Part shown: positions 12,701-24,240 of the stretch, in pieces
How positions within the stretch are numbered: position 1 is the stretch's first letter
How the letters are laid out: each line of letters opens with the position of its first letter
Assembly: GCF_034190915.1 (NCBI RefSeq)
Contig: NW_026947484.1
Coordinates: forward strand, 82,593,982-82,657,981
DNA length: 64,000 bases
Origin: Cavia porcellus
Lineage: Eukaryota; Chordata; Mammalia; Rodentia; Caviidae
Reading direction: 5' to 3'
Position numbers and translations under genes: made by a program
Notes under the pieces: model-generated
What the model saw: only the letters and a program-made list of their open reading frames with translations
The model's database searches: none
Told to the model about the DNA's origin: nothing

Positions 12701-12918
12701 TTCCAGCTTCTGTGCTGAGATTTTATCTGTTCCTGTTATAGCATCGGGATTGCATTTCCAGTTGGTTTCTCTCAGCTTAGTTGGTTCCTGGGTCGGCAGG
12801 GTATATCTCCCCCTGCTTAGGACTCCTCACACCATACCGTTCCTGGATTCTAAGCTGGCTAACTCAGAGAGCCTCCGTGGCTGCTATTATCTGTCTGCCA
12901 TGTTCTCCCGGAAGTCTC
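9716..12918 (-). mobile_element. HAL1-like (L1 ORF1-only) retrotransposon, copy 2
   Basis: Full-length-looking element of 3.2 kb on the minus strand. A 14-bp target-site duplication with one mismatch flanks it: aaaatagacatttt at 9702-9715 and aaaataaacatttt at 12919-12932. The 5' end on the minus strand begins around the GGGAGAACATGGCAGACAG motif, shared in part with the 5' end of copy 3 (AACATGGCAGACAGATA). The order is a GC-rich 5' UTR (12918-12164), ORF1 (12163-11088), then about 1.37 kb of 3' sequence without ORF2, and an A-rich tail. The 3' region holds degenerate direct repeats. Confidence 0.88.
11088..12163 (-). pseudogene. L1/HAL1 ORF1p, disrupted (copy 2)
   Basis: ORF1 of the HAL1-like element. 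It probably starts at the ATG at 12163 (MEGTKSMGRGSNKKG) and ends at 11088 (IAERPQ stop). The order is a basic N-terminus, a helical coiled coil (EKTDGGMEEQKKRGELFDG through KETKDRLSELEDRF), an RRM-like section (LRIKNI, FPNLAKGKDIQTYEAYRTP) and the C-terminal domain (RQIIIKI, ITYKGTPIRITADF, EIIQALKDNKLQPRL). Such proteins bind RNA as trimers and act as nucleic-acid chaperones. The frame is broken by a shift near 11830 and by a TAG at 11340-11342, so this copy is not translatable as one protein. Confidence 0.88.
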
Positions 12919-13395
12919 AAAATAAACATTTTTAGAACAGAGATATTGAGCAGTTAATTTTCTTTAGAATATTATAAATCTACTGGAGTCATCATTATTT
13001 GAAAAACTGCTTAAAATTTTATATTCCTTATTGGCTAAAATACCATTTTTAAAGATGGGTGAATCATCCTAAAGGTTGTTCTGCTGCACTGTGTAGATGG
13101 TGACCTTCTGAATCAGAATAACTGAAATGTTTATTACAAATACAGATATCTGGGCTTCACAGAAGGAGCCATTGAACTAGAATCTAAAGAATGTATGGAA
13201 AATCTTTCTTTTTGTACACACATTCCCTGGACGTTTCTTGGGATGCTGATGTTTGAGATCTTCTTCCTTGTACTGTACTGCCAGCACAGTGGTTTTAAAT
13301 TCTAGATTTGATTTTCATCATTGTCTTTGTAATTGGCAGTCACACTTGACTTACATGTAAAATATCGTAAGTGTTCTTTCTGGTTAACTTAAATT

Positions 13396-13434
13396 AGTAT
13401 GTCTCATTCAAGTAGCATTTGAATGAGACATACT
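13396..13434. repeat. Perfect 16-bp inverted repeat (hairpin, 7-nt loop)
   Basis: agtatgtctcattcaa (13396-13411) and its exact reverse complement (13419-13434) are separated by gtagcat. The stem has no mismatch. No known repeat body is seen around it. Confidence 0.9.
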
Positions 13435-13884
13435 TTTTCAGAATTGTCATGTATGGGTTTAGGAAAGTCTGAAATGAAATGAAATTTTCTACAAGCAGAG
13501 GGTTCTATTGACTTGGATTCTGAATTTATTATCTTTATTGAACATCCTTACATTTGAACCTATCCCAGGTTCAGAAAGTATAGGTGTTGCACTAAGTGGT
13601 TAATAGTGCAGTGAAATAGTTAAGCCTTTAAATGCCTGGAAGCTGGAATGATCAGCTCTGTTCTCCAAATGGATTTTCATTTGCACAATTTCATGCAAAT
13701 CAGTTATGGAATGGCAGTGTCTTTAAATAATTGGAAATAATCATTTCAATGATAAGCAACATGTCTTGAGGTGATTTCTTTAGAGTTTAGTGTACATCTT
13801 TTGGCATTTTTTAAAAACACAAATTGGAGCATGGTCAAATAGGTGAAAGCTACCATTGTGATCTGATATTCATCCTGCTCAATA

Positions 13885-13912
13885 CCTGTCTGTCTGTCTG
13901 TCTATCTATCTC
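13885..13912 (+). repeat. (TGTC/TATC)n microsatellite
   Basis: tgtctgtctgtctgtctatc followed by tatctatc. Confidence 0.85.
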
Positions 13913-13964
13913 CTCCCTTCCCATCCTGTTCCTTTCTCTTTCCCTCTATCTTCTCTCCTTTCTT

Positions 13965-14100
13965 CCTGTCAGAGTTTTGTTTTATAGTTCATGCAGGGCT
14001 TGAGCTCACCATGTACACTAGGCTGGCCTCAAACTCATGATCCTCGTGCCTCAGCTTCTCAAGTGCTGGGATTACAGGCATGGACCATCATGCCTGGTAT
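13965..14100 (-). mobile_element. B1-like SINE
   Basis: tgagctcaccatgtacacta, ggctggcctcaaactcatga, agtgctgggattacaggcat, reading as the reverse complement of B1. Confidence 0.8.
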
Positions 14101-14771
14101 GTTCAATATTTCTAAAATATATGTGTTACTTTTGGATAAAAAACTGACTTAAATATTCTTTCCGTAAGTGCCCTATAAACAAAATTCACCAGATATTTTT
14201 TTGGACAGAGTTAAAAGAGGTTTTGGTTTGTAGGGGATGCTGGCAGAAAGTGGGGGCAGTTGTATGATATAATATTTTAATCTGTCAACCGGAGCAAGGT
14301 AAAGCTATAATTGAATGGCGTGCTATTGTGGTTTATATAGTGCTTAACACCAAAGCTTTATTAAATATGGACAACAATGATGAATGTGGTTTGGTTTTTA
14401 ATCTGAGGTACCTATTAATAAAGTAGATTTTGAAGACAGTGGAAGTATGTTGAACAGGTTAATGTCTTGACTCACAGGCAAATGTATTCTTACTTTTGCT
14501 CTCAGAGATATTATAGGACATTACTAAAGATCTTATCCTGGTCATAGAATGTGCTGGGCTATTTTAATATACTTAACTTTATATATCTCTAAAGCAGCAC
14601 CATTGGAACTCACAGATTATGAAATATCTTATTTGGTACAAATGCTATTTTTTCATTAGTATTCATGGAAAAACATGCCCTTCAGATTAAAATTCAGTTG
14701 TGGTAAGTGACCTTACCACAAGGAATTTTTTGGATGAATGAGTTATGCTATTTGTTGGATAAGAATGTTTC

Positions 14772-14915
14772 TAGTGGCCAGACATAGTGGTATATGCCTG
14801 TAATCCCCCATGCCTTAGAAAGCTCAGACCGGAGGATTAAGAATTTGAGCCCAGCCTGGACAATGCGTATGAAGTCCCTGATTTCAGTCCCCGGTACCAT
14901 AAGAGAAAAAAAGAG
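14772..14915 (+). mobile_element. B1 + ID composite SINE
   Basis: Starts like a 7SL-derived B1 (ccagacatagtggtatatgc, ctgtaatccc, ...gagcccagcctggacaatg) and ends like an ID element (ttcagtccccggtaccataa, then an A-rich tail). B1-dID-like composites are known from some rodent lineages. Confidence 0.65.
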
Positions 14916-15407
14916 AAGAATGTAGTTATGGTATTGTCCGCATATCCAGGGAGGCTGATGGTTTCTGTAAGTGATTATGAGATGGTTGCAGTTGATACTA
15001 TAGATGAAGATGTTTTGGCACTCTGCATTTAAAGCAATTGTATTGGTGAAGGCGAACCTTTTAGAGATGAGTATCCAGACTAAATCTCACTTATTTATCA
15101 CAAAGTGCCAGCATTGCAATTAAACCTGAATACTGAGGTTTTAGTTTAGAAAAAACAACTCATACATTAACATATTTTGTTTTAAAACAAAAACAAATAG
15201 CATGCTTTCTATAAATTTGCCATTGCTGATCTATATGCCCTGTATTTTGTGTCTTTAAAAGTAAACAATTATACATTTTAGTATTATAACTACTTAATTA
15301 TGGATTACATAGATGTGTACCTTACTCTTTTCTTTGCTGCCTGTTTTGGATTTAGTCATATCACAGCAACTTATAATATTTCTTAAGAAAATATGGAAAG
15401 ATGATTT

Positions 15408-15508
15408 ACTATTTTTTCCTCTCTCTCTTGTTTTTGGTACCAGGAATTGAACTCATGACCTCACGCTTGCCAGGCAGGCACTTACACCGCTGAGCAGTTC
15501 CTCAACCA
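15408..15508 (-). mobile_element. ID-like SINE, older
   Basis: On the plus strand: tttttggtaccaggaattga, actcatgacctcacgcttgc, caggcaggcacttacaccgc, tgagcagttcc. Same design as the young copies but with more changes. Confidence 0.78.
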
Positions 15509-16544
15509 TCTCTATTGTTATTTCACAATTTTTTTTGTTCAGGAGAAGTTATTTTATTTACAGTTTTAAAACACTTCTTTTATTGCCGCAACTCAGTATT
15601 TGGAATAACAAGCAGATTTTTAAGGTTGTTGTCCCAATTTGAGATAAACCATATAAAATTTTTTTCTATGTGCATTTTAATATATTTAGATTTTTGAAGT
15701 GTCTATTATGAGTGTATTTGTATATTCAGTGGATGCACAGTAATGCATGTACAGTCAATAATATTTGAATATATTGACTTTTTTGAGATGATGACATTCA
15801 TTAACCATTTTTACTCATGCTTATTTTGTAGCTTATTATTAATTTTGGTTTACTTTGGTGAGTAAGGTACTCTGCCTTCTACACTCAGAAGTGTGCTGTA
15901 TCAGATTTGTCATTAGGTGATTATTTATAAGATAAATGTATTCTGTGAGATTGTGGCTTCTATTGCATTGATTTTGTTTGTTACTGGGAATCTGTTTTCC
16001 AAGAAGTAAAAGAATTAGAGTCAAGAGTGTGTGCTTATGTTGAAGATTACTGAATATCTTATATACTTAGAACTGACCCCTTAAGCTGAATATTAAGTTG
16101 TGCATACTTTACGAGACAATAGTAAGAGCACAATGGTACATGGATAAATAATTTTGAAATTACTTTGGACAGATACTTTATTTTTGATTATCTTTCACCT
16201 CTTTTTGTATTTGAGCTTGCAGCACAAAGACAAATTCATTTACAAATAAAGGAAAATCATATGTGATTTATATCAATTTTGTACTTTGTATGAGTTAGCA
16301 TAAAATCCTAGAAGCAGTGACTGTTAATATTATTTAAATGACTTGTTTAGAAATGTAGAATTCTTGAAAATTGTTTTGTGACTTCAAGTGTATTTGAGGT
16401 ATTTCCTTCTCTTTATCCGTGTATTATTGGAAGTAGGGTAGTATGTTTTTAAAATGGCCTTATTATCTAGCTCATATGTAAAAATACTGAATAAGTAATT
16501 AGGATTTGCAAAGGTGAGCTTAAATTGGCTTAAAACATATATTT

Positions 16545-16725
16545 TGGTGGTCATACATGCTTACAATCTCAGCAGTCTGGAGAGTTGAGGCAGGAGGATG
16601 GCAAGTTCAAGCCTAGCCTGGGCAATTTAATAACTCACTGAGACTCTGGGGGTAGGGATCTGAGGATATAGTTTACTGCAAAGGCTTGGTTTGCCCTCCA
16701 GTACTGAAACTAAAGTACTTCCCAA
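16545..16725 (+). mobile_element. B1 + ID composite SINE
   Basis: ggtggtcatacatgcttaca, gttgaggcaggaggatggca, agttcaagcctagcctgggc, followed by an ID-like half (gggtagggatctgaggatat, gcaaaggcttggtttgccct, ccagtactga). Confidence 0.62.
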
Positions 16726-16735
16726 AACAATATAC

Positions 16736-16786
<51 letters not shown>

Positions 16787-16835
16787 TGTACATGCACACA
16801 CGCATGTGTCTGTCTGTCTGTCTGCTTGTCTGTCA
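16736..16835 (+). repeat. (TG)n and (TCTG)n microsatellite
   Basis: A (TG) run of about 24 units at 16738-16785 is followed by a short imperfect part and tctgtctgtctgtctg at 16808-16833. Open frames of 69 and 98 codons across it are artefacts of the repeat. Confidence 0.95.
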
Positions 16836-18097
16836 TTCTGTTTACCTATGGTATGTATTTATTAAATCTTTATGAAAATGCAAAAAAAAATTTAAAGGAT
16901 TTAAAGAGATTTTTATTTTTTAAGAATCTAATCTGTGGAAATACATATAAAACATGGTCATTGATATATGAAAGACTTTATTTGTAAAGGTGTTTAGCAA
17001 AAATTATTTAAAACAGCAAAGCTAAAGAATCTGACAGCATCCCTAAATTTAAGTTTAAATTAGTAATGGCATGATTTTGCAGGAAATACAGGAAAGTATT
17101 TAGCAATGTTGTTAAGCTATGATAAATCACTGTTGTTGATGATATGGGAAATAGTTCACAGTATGTTTTAACAGAAATGTCATGTATAGTATTTGTTCCA
17201 ATGATGTAGTGCAGTCAGAAATGTGAAGGTAAGGCAAATATGTTATATGTAGGAGTATTTTCTAAGTGGTGCTGATTTTCTTTATGTACCCTCTTGCTGT
17301 TTTTCAGTAGTGTACATGGAGCATGTTTTAATGTCACAGTTGAAAGGGGTGACTTAATATTTTTAAAAATTTTTGCTTCTGGAGGTGACTAGTACTTGGC
17401 TTTTTATGCGCTGTCATTTAGAGAATGGATTAAGACAGCAGGAGGAATGAGATAAAATGTAACACATTATCAGAGCCATTTTCATGATTAATTGATACTT
17501 TTCTGTCTTAGATGTTAGAAAATTCCTTGCCAACTTTTCTCTGTAAAATAGCTGGAATTGCCAATAGATCTTTTTGTTCATTTCAGCACATTTTCTGAAT
17601 GAATATTTATTATGAAAAGCATCAAACATCTTCCTTTCACTAAAAGATGGGTAGGCTGTTCTCATTCTATTGAGCTGGTGACACACAATAGTCTATTTAT
17701 ATAATTACTTGCTTATTCAGCAGTTTTGATCTATGATGAAATAAAGGCTCTTCCTGCCTTTATTTATGAGGGTGAAATTGAGAGATTTAAACACGATTTA
17801 TACTGCTTTGACCTATAGTTTGAATTAACTTGGCTGTTGGCATTTGTTTTCAAGAGAAACATTTAATACTTGCAAAGCAATAATCTGATCAATCTCTTTG
17901 TGTTTGAAATTGCTCTGGAGACACTTCTAAGCTGTCTAGATGGTAAAGCTTCCTTTTATTAGAGTATGAAGCACAAAATTGATTTTGATAGCTCATTTTG
18001 AAAATAATGTATTTAAGGGAGTAACATTTTGTTTCAAATAAAAAGGTCTCAGTGGACCACGTTATGCAAACATTTTACCAAATCTCTTTGACATTTT

Positions 18098-18160
18098 TTT
18101 CCTGATCCTTACATATGATTAGTGACCTTACATATGATTAGTGATCCTTACATATTATTA
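18098..18160 (+). repeat. ~20-bp direct repeats, three units
   Basis: ccttacatatgattagtga occurs twice and a third, altered unit follows (tccttacatattattagctga). Confidence 0.8.
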
Positions 18161-19454
18161 GCTGATGATTTTGACTTGCTGTTATTGAATTAGTTATGAA
18201 TAATGGTAAATACACTCATTTTCCTAATATACTACCATCTCATTTTTCTTTCTTATAACAAGTGTTTTATAAACACATTCTATACTCTCCATTTCCAGTT
18301 ACTCATTAACTATTTACTTCCTGAGTCTTCTTGACAATCTGGTTTATCTTCCAAATGTTTAACTGATATTGCTATCCAAATGTTCATTTTTTTAAGTACT
18401 AGTTTTTATACTAATGTCTTCAGCTTAGACCTATTCTTTGCAGCATCCTTGCTCATTTCACAGGTAACTGATGGGGCATTAGGAAACAGTGTTAACCCCA
18501 GCAGTCTTCTGTGGTTTCCTTTCTTCCACTACATTCCTGAATATTCCATCCTTTTCTTTGTTTACACAGAACGGACCAGTCAATATACTTCTCAACCGAA
18601 CTCTCTTCTCCCTCCCTGCAATCCCTTGTTTCCTTTCGATTATATCTGAGAATTTTCAACATCTAGTTTGGTGCATTCTCTCTTCCCCCGTGTAGTATGA
18701 CTTTCTTCTTGTTTCAGGGTCTATTTCAATCTCTGCTTCAATATTTTAGCAAAAATTCTTCCACTAAGGGATTTGCTGGAGTAGACACAGATTTACTAGT
18801 GTAAATTTTTGGTTGGCGTTATGAGGCAGGAATAATCAGTCTGTTATTAAATAGATAAAACACAGGAAGATGAAAGGCCCTGAGATAGTTGTATATGCCC
18901 ATAGGTTTTTGTTTCTCACTTCTGATGGACACAGAACTACCTGCTATTTTATTATTTGTCCTTGGGTCACCCTTCCTTTTTCATGTTGGAAAGAGACCAT
19001 AGCCTAGTCCCTCAGTACTAAGAGAGGTCCCTTCTCCAAGAGGTGAGTGGAGATGTCTTTGATGTGGATTCATGTAAAATTCAGCTCTCTGGTTACATGG
19101 GATTTGTGTCAAATTCCTATCAAAGTGTGAGGCCAAGAAAAGACAGGATGACTGATCTCTAATTAATGGCAGAGAGGGCTTTAAAGTTGTTCCTTTGTTT
19201 TATAAAATAGTTATAATATTTTGATTTCTTTCTGTATTTACATTACCAGTGATATCAAGTCATTTAGATTGTCATTTACAATGAAAAACTACTTTAAAAT
19301 AAATTAATGTTAGGTAGTGAAAGACAGTTTGGGGCAAAATGTTCTCTCTGTATCAATATGGCTCATAATTTGATATATTAACTTTAATTTCCAGAGTATG
19401 TATTAATTTCTGGTGAAACACTCTGTTAGGTTGTCTAATAACAAAATTGTTCTC

Positions 19455-19640
19455 AACTGGTAATGGTGTTGCACACCTGTAAAGCCAGAACTAGAGAGGC
19501 TGGGGCTCAAAGATCACTGTGAATTCAAGGCCTAAGACATAGTGATATAGTGAGTTCAAGGGTAGCCTGGACTACGTAGTGAAGTCCTGTCCCAAACAAA
19601 CAAACAAACAAACAAGCAATCAAGTAAGCAAGCAAGCAAC
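19455..19640 (+). mobile_element. B1-like SINE with internal duplication and (CAAA)n tail
   Basis: ggtaatggtgttgcacacct, gtgaattcaaggcctaagac, gagttcaagggtagcctgga, then ccaaacaaacaaacaaacaa and an aagc-type tail. The overlapping 120-codon frame at 19579-19941 starts in the tail and is not a gene. Confidence 0.7.
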
Positions 19641-20504
19641 AGATGAGATGTTTCTGAACTTCATTTCAAAGTCCAGGAATGCTGAACTATTCCCCTTGCC
19701 TGTATTTGTGACAGTAGTGTTGTATGGGAATACAGCCATGCTCATTTTTAATCTCTTGCTACTGTTGTACTGTATGGCTGACAAGAGCAGATGTTACACA
19801 GATCATATGGTCCACACATTCAGCATTACAATATGCTGTCTGGAATTTTATGGAAAGGGATTGCCACTACCTACTATGAAATCTGCCTGGGCCCAGAGAC
19901 TTCACACATTCAAATATTATCTACAAAGCCGAAAGGAATAATCAGCTTGCCTGCTGCTTTACCTTTGTGGATAGCAGAATAATGTTGCTTTCCTTGACCA
20001 TGCATGTCCACTTGTGTCCCCTGGTTTACCCTATGAAATCAGCAGGGGCTCTCCTCTACTCTGTGGTAGTGTCCTGAGTAAAGAGTTATTTTTGACACGT
20101 TCAGGATTGGCTGTGTTTTTGAAATAGTGCCCTGAGGGTCAGACTGTGCCGAGTTGCCCCATTCCTCACTATCAGCACATGTTGCATTCTTACCTTTGCT
20201 GTGGACTCCAAGAGCTCCGCTGTCTTTTTCCGACTCATTTCATGGTGGGGCTGATTAGCGCAGGGCAGACTTTCCTGTTATGGATGTTTTTTGAACAATA
20301 TCATGTAGAGATAGAAAATAATACTTCTGGCACAAACACTTATTTGTATTGCCCTACAGACACAGATGCAAATTTTTCCTGCTTAACACGATTATGTTTT
20401 ACGTAATGCTGCCCATTGTCACTTTTAGTATTAATTTCTGTCATGAATCTCTATAGAGTTTTATTATAACAATTGTACATTAACTCTACCATCAATTTAT
20501 TTTA

Positions 20505-20613
20505 CACTTTTTTTTTGTTTTGTTTTTTTCTTTTTTATCGGTACCGGGGATCGAACTCACGACTGCCTGCTTGTAAGGCAGGTGCTTATGCTGCTGAGCT
20601 AAATCCCCAGCCC
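20505..20613 (-). mobile_element. ID-like tRNA-derived SINE, recent
   Basis: Same family, minus orientation, with a perfect 16-bp duplication ccatcaatttatttta at 20489-20504 and 20614-20629. Confidence 0.92.
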
Positions 20614-20804
20614 CCATCAATTTATTTTAAAATTACCAGTAGTAAGGTCAAAAAACTTCCTGGGATGATTTTGGTATTTGCCTCCCCATTTTTATTGAAA
20701 CCCTTCTTACAGTTCTTTATTCTTTCCAGTTAAAGAAGCCTGCCTTTTTGGCTATTTTTAGATCTTGTCAAAACCACTATGCAATTAGAAAAGAAGTGAG
20801 TGTG

Positions 20805-20925
20805 GAGACTTGGGGGCTGGGGCAGGAAGATCTATCATGTTGAGTTTGAAGCCAGCGTGGGCTACATAGTGAATACAAGACAAACCTGAAGTAGATAGTG
20901 AGACCTTGTCTTAGAATGAAACAGA
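20805..20925 (+). mobile_element. B1-like SINE fragment
   Basis: gggggctggggcaggaagat, gagtttgaagccagcgtggg, ctacatagtga, tagtgagaccttgtcttag. Confidence 0.65.
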
Positions 20926-21374
20926 ACACAGAACAAAATGAAATTAGAAAATTTTCTCTATAGTAATGGAAGTTGTAAGAATGGTGGCAACCATAGCACC
21001 AAAGAACAGTTACAGGTTGTGACAACACCACCATTAGAAAGATGACACATAAGATTGCTGTTTTTCTGAAGGCTGCGCCATTTCCATTTTTCAGTGCAGA
21101 GCGCCATGGTTTCTTTACAGTAGTAACTTACATGGTGATAATACTGGTAGTACATGCCTCTGTGAATGAGTATTTATTCTCACAAATGTTGCCACAATGT
21201 GATGGTTGTTTTGCATTGGACACACATGTGCCGGTGAAACAGAGCCAGGAATGACTCTCTTATTTGTGTAATAGCGCATTCCATGGCAAGTTGTGTGAAG
21301 GGCAATTGCAGGCAGCTTGGTCTGCATACTAACTCTGTTCCTTTTGGATAGAAACTTTGTGCAAACTACCTAGC

Positions 21375-21470
21375 CCACGGGTGGTAAGCCTACGGCATGC
21401 ACCTGCAGTGGCCTGTTTTTATCACTGAAAGCTCTATAAAGTTCGACATCACTGAGTCCTAGCCCTTCAG
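21375..21470 (+). repeat. Diverged dispersed repeat, hAT-like end (unit 1)
   Basis: ggtggtaagcctacggcatg, cacctgcagtggcctgtttt, atcactgaaagc aligns with 54333-54430. The text resembles ends of non-autonomous hAT elements (cagtgg...ggcaacct..ggcacg). Confidence 0.45.
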
Positions 21471-23391
21471 GACTTTACACTCCTCAGCAGTAAAACAGGC
21501 ACAATTAGAGTTCCTGTGTTTTGAATTTCTGGAGGTTACTAATGGAAGATGTTATTAGAAGTCTGCAGACTCCATGATTAAGAGACATAGAGATGTTGGA
21601 CTGCGAGAAGGTATTCCTTTTTAAAATAGTGCTCCTTTTAGGAAAAGGGAGCTGTTGTAGACAGGCAAGTGTTAGTTAAAACAGTGTGGGCTCTGTGGTA
21701 GCATGTGTATATGCATATGTATCTTATAAATTCTTTTTTCATTGTGAGGAAAGTTTCTGTCCAATTTGGTTTTAAATGGCATTATTTTAAATGGCATTCT
21801 TTACCTGTCAACTCCATAATCTTGTAAACAATAAAAAAATTTTTTTTTTGTAGAGATCAGTTACTGTGACAGCAGCTAAAGACCAATAATTATATAATTC
21901 AGAATGGGGAATGTTTATTTCTTTTCTCGAGTAAAATTAAAAATGCATTGTGCCTTTCACAAGTTTATGATAATATTACTAGAAAATGGATAACAAGTTA
22001 TTAGAAGGCTCGGTAGAGTCCTTTAAGGACGTCATAAGGTTTACTTTATGCTTCCCCTTTAAAGCATGGGACCTAGAATAAAATGAGTAGAATTGTCCCA
22101 CACGTTTTCTCATCAGAGATGTCCAGCAATACAGTGAACAAATGACTTGGCTTGATTTAGTTCTATTTCAAACACTATCTTTACATGACAGGTCAAGAGA
22201 GCCTGTCAGTTCAAATATTGTTTTTGAACTTTAAAATTCCCAGAGATTGCTCCTATGTTTCCATTTGAGATGGCTCTTTCTTATTTGGCCAAGGATGCAA
22301 GATAGGTCTCATCCCCTTCTCTCTTCAGTGTTGCTAATTCTTTGCATCTCTGTCAGCTTTTCCTGACTTTTAGGCCCCCAAGTGTGTCAGAAGCTGCTGG
22401 AGAAGTTTCTATACTTTACCGTCCTATTAGACGTTACGTGTATGACTGTGCCCTGCTTGTGTTTATCCTAGCATGGTGCCCCCTGACATCTAGTGCCAGA
22501 TTGTTACTCTGAACATGTGGGAAGGCCACTTGGGGGTTTTCACACTGGTCAGATTTACTGAGGAAGTTTATATCTGTGGTCATTCCCTAGATTTGTTTCA
22601 ATTTATGAGTTTTATAGTTCATAAAACAGTTCCACGAGTGTGTGTGAATTGTAATACATAACTGCTACATGTTAATTCTGTGAAATTGTACTTTAGTTAG
22701 ACCACACAAATTATGATGCATGCATACTTTGTTTATACTAAACAACATGGTAAACATAAATCTTCCTTGCAGTGGTAATGAAAAGGAAATGCTTGTCAAT
22801 TTAATTTATCACCAGACATGTTTTTATTTAAAGTCCTTTAAAGTGAAATAAAAACTTGACCTGAGATTATTGTTACTGCCAACTTGACAGCTGCTGTGAC
22901 TGCGTTAGGAAATACTGCAGGGCCTGCCTGCCAGAATAGTCTGTGTAACTCCTATGAAAAGCTGATACACACAGTGAATATTCTTGCATACAGAAACAGA
23001 GAAAGTAATCCCTCCACTGAGAAATCTGAAAAGTCTTCTGGTCCAACCTTTGAGGATTCAAGAACTTCCCCATGTCCCCTGGGTGGAACTAAAACCTTGG
23101 CTACTGAGCCTTCCCTTATTCCTTCCCTGCCCAGGCAGAACTGCCGCAATCTGAACGTTTGTCTCAGGTTCATTCACTCCTTCACTGCACAGTTGTCGCT
23201 GAGGCAGTAGCAGAAAGGGAAAAAAGGAAGCTTTTTAAGCACTGTGAGAGAAAAGTGGTTTTCAGATTCACATGGCTTCACATGTGCACTTGCGTTCATT
23301 TGTCCCACGTTTGGGCACTCTCCATGTGCCTGGCAGCCTTGAGCAAAGTACTGAAGGCAAAAGTCGTGTCCCTGGGGAGCTTAGACCAGTT

Positions 23392-23522
23392 CAGGGTTTC
23401 TTGACTTCAGCAGCTTTTTACCTTTTGCCAATTGGATAAGTAGTAGTTTCCAGTTGTGACAATTAGAAATACTAACAGGCCTTCTCAAATATTCTCTGGG
23501 GTGTTGAGAACTCCTGGCTAGT
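23392..23522 (+). mobile_element. MER5A-like hAT DNA transposon remnant
   Basis: Begins cagggtttcttgacttcagc, contains ccagttgtgacaattagaaa and ctctggggtgttgagaactc. This order resembles MER5A (cagtggttctcaa..., ccagttgtgacaaccaaaaa, ...ggttgagaacc), a non-autonomous hAT-Charlie element. Confidence 0.62.
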
Positions 23523-23689
23523 GGGTATTACAGCTTGGTGTGGGAAACAGGCAAACACAGAGCAAAGGAAATGCTCTACTGAATGTGCATCGTGAAACCC
23601 AATAGGCATGGGTTACATGTGGTGATGTGACAGAACAGGAAGAAGTCAAATTCGTCTCTTCTAGGCTGATACTCCAACTCTTTCTCTGG

Positions 23690-23930
23690 CCTCTTGACTA
23701 GCTACCCAGGTTTATTTGTGATATATTTCTTGCTTGATTCTCTGGCTACTGTCTTGAGCAGGAGGGGTGGAAGTATGCACCTTTGTCTTATTCCTGATTT
23801 TAGAGGAAATGCTGTCAGTATTTCTTTGGTCATTATTATGTTGGCTGTGGTTTTTGTCATACATGGCTTTTACTACTTTTGATAAGATTCTTCTATACCT
23901 ATTTTTGTTCACTTTTATTTTATTAGTATC
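23690..23930 (-). mobile_element. L1 ORF2 reverse-transcriptase fragment
   Basis: The plus strand reads like the reverse complement of the L1 RT region: ttgtcttattcctgatttta, gaggaaatgctgtcagtatt and tatgttggctgtggtttttg, then ttcttctatacctatttttg. The frame is broken. RT catalytic motifs are not fully in view. Confidence 0.72.
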
Positions 23931-24240
23931 TATTTGCAGTGCATGAAGTTTACATTCATTTTAGGGAATGGGTGCATGTACATAATACAACTTGATTCTT
24001 CTTTAGTCTCTTTTCTCTACCCACCCATTTTCTTTCCTCCATTTTTAAATCCCTTTTCCCCTTTTTCATTCTTATTATTTTTAGTTCATGCTTATGACAT
24101 ATAATGTTTACATTCATTATAGGTACTTGGCACATTTACATGACACATCTTAAATCTTTTTACTTCCTTTTCTTCTCTCCCCTTGTCCTTGGTCTCCTGA
24201 ATCCTTTCCCATTTACAAAAGATCATCTCCCTATTTTATT
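23917..24240 (-). repeat. Duplicated LINE-like 3' UTR segment
   Basis: Two related units, about 23917-24055 and 24080-24195, share tttacattcatt(t/a)tagg, ...catgtacataata/ttacatgacaca, and a C/T-rich block. Position directly after an L1 RT fragment and the base composition suggest L1 3' UTR material, possibly tandem duplicated. Identity is not certain. Confidence 0.45.

Noticed and set aside
16627..16987. 69- and 98-codon frames
   Set aside because: Translation of the (TG)n and (TCTG)n microsatellite.
19579..19941. 120-codon + strand frame
   Set aside because: It starts in the (CAAA)n tail of a B1-like SINE and shows no protein family similarity.
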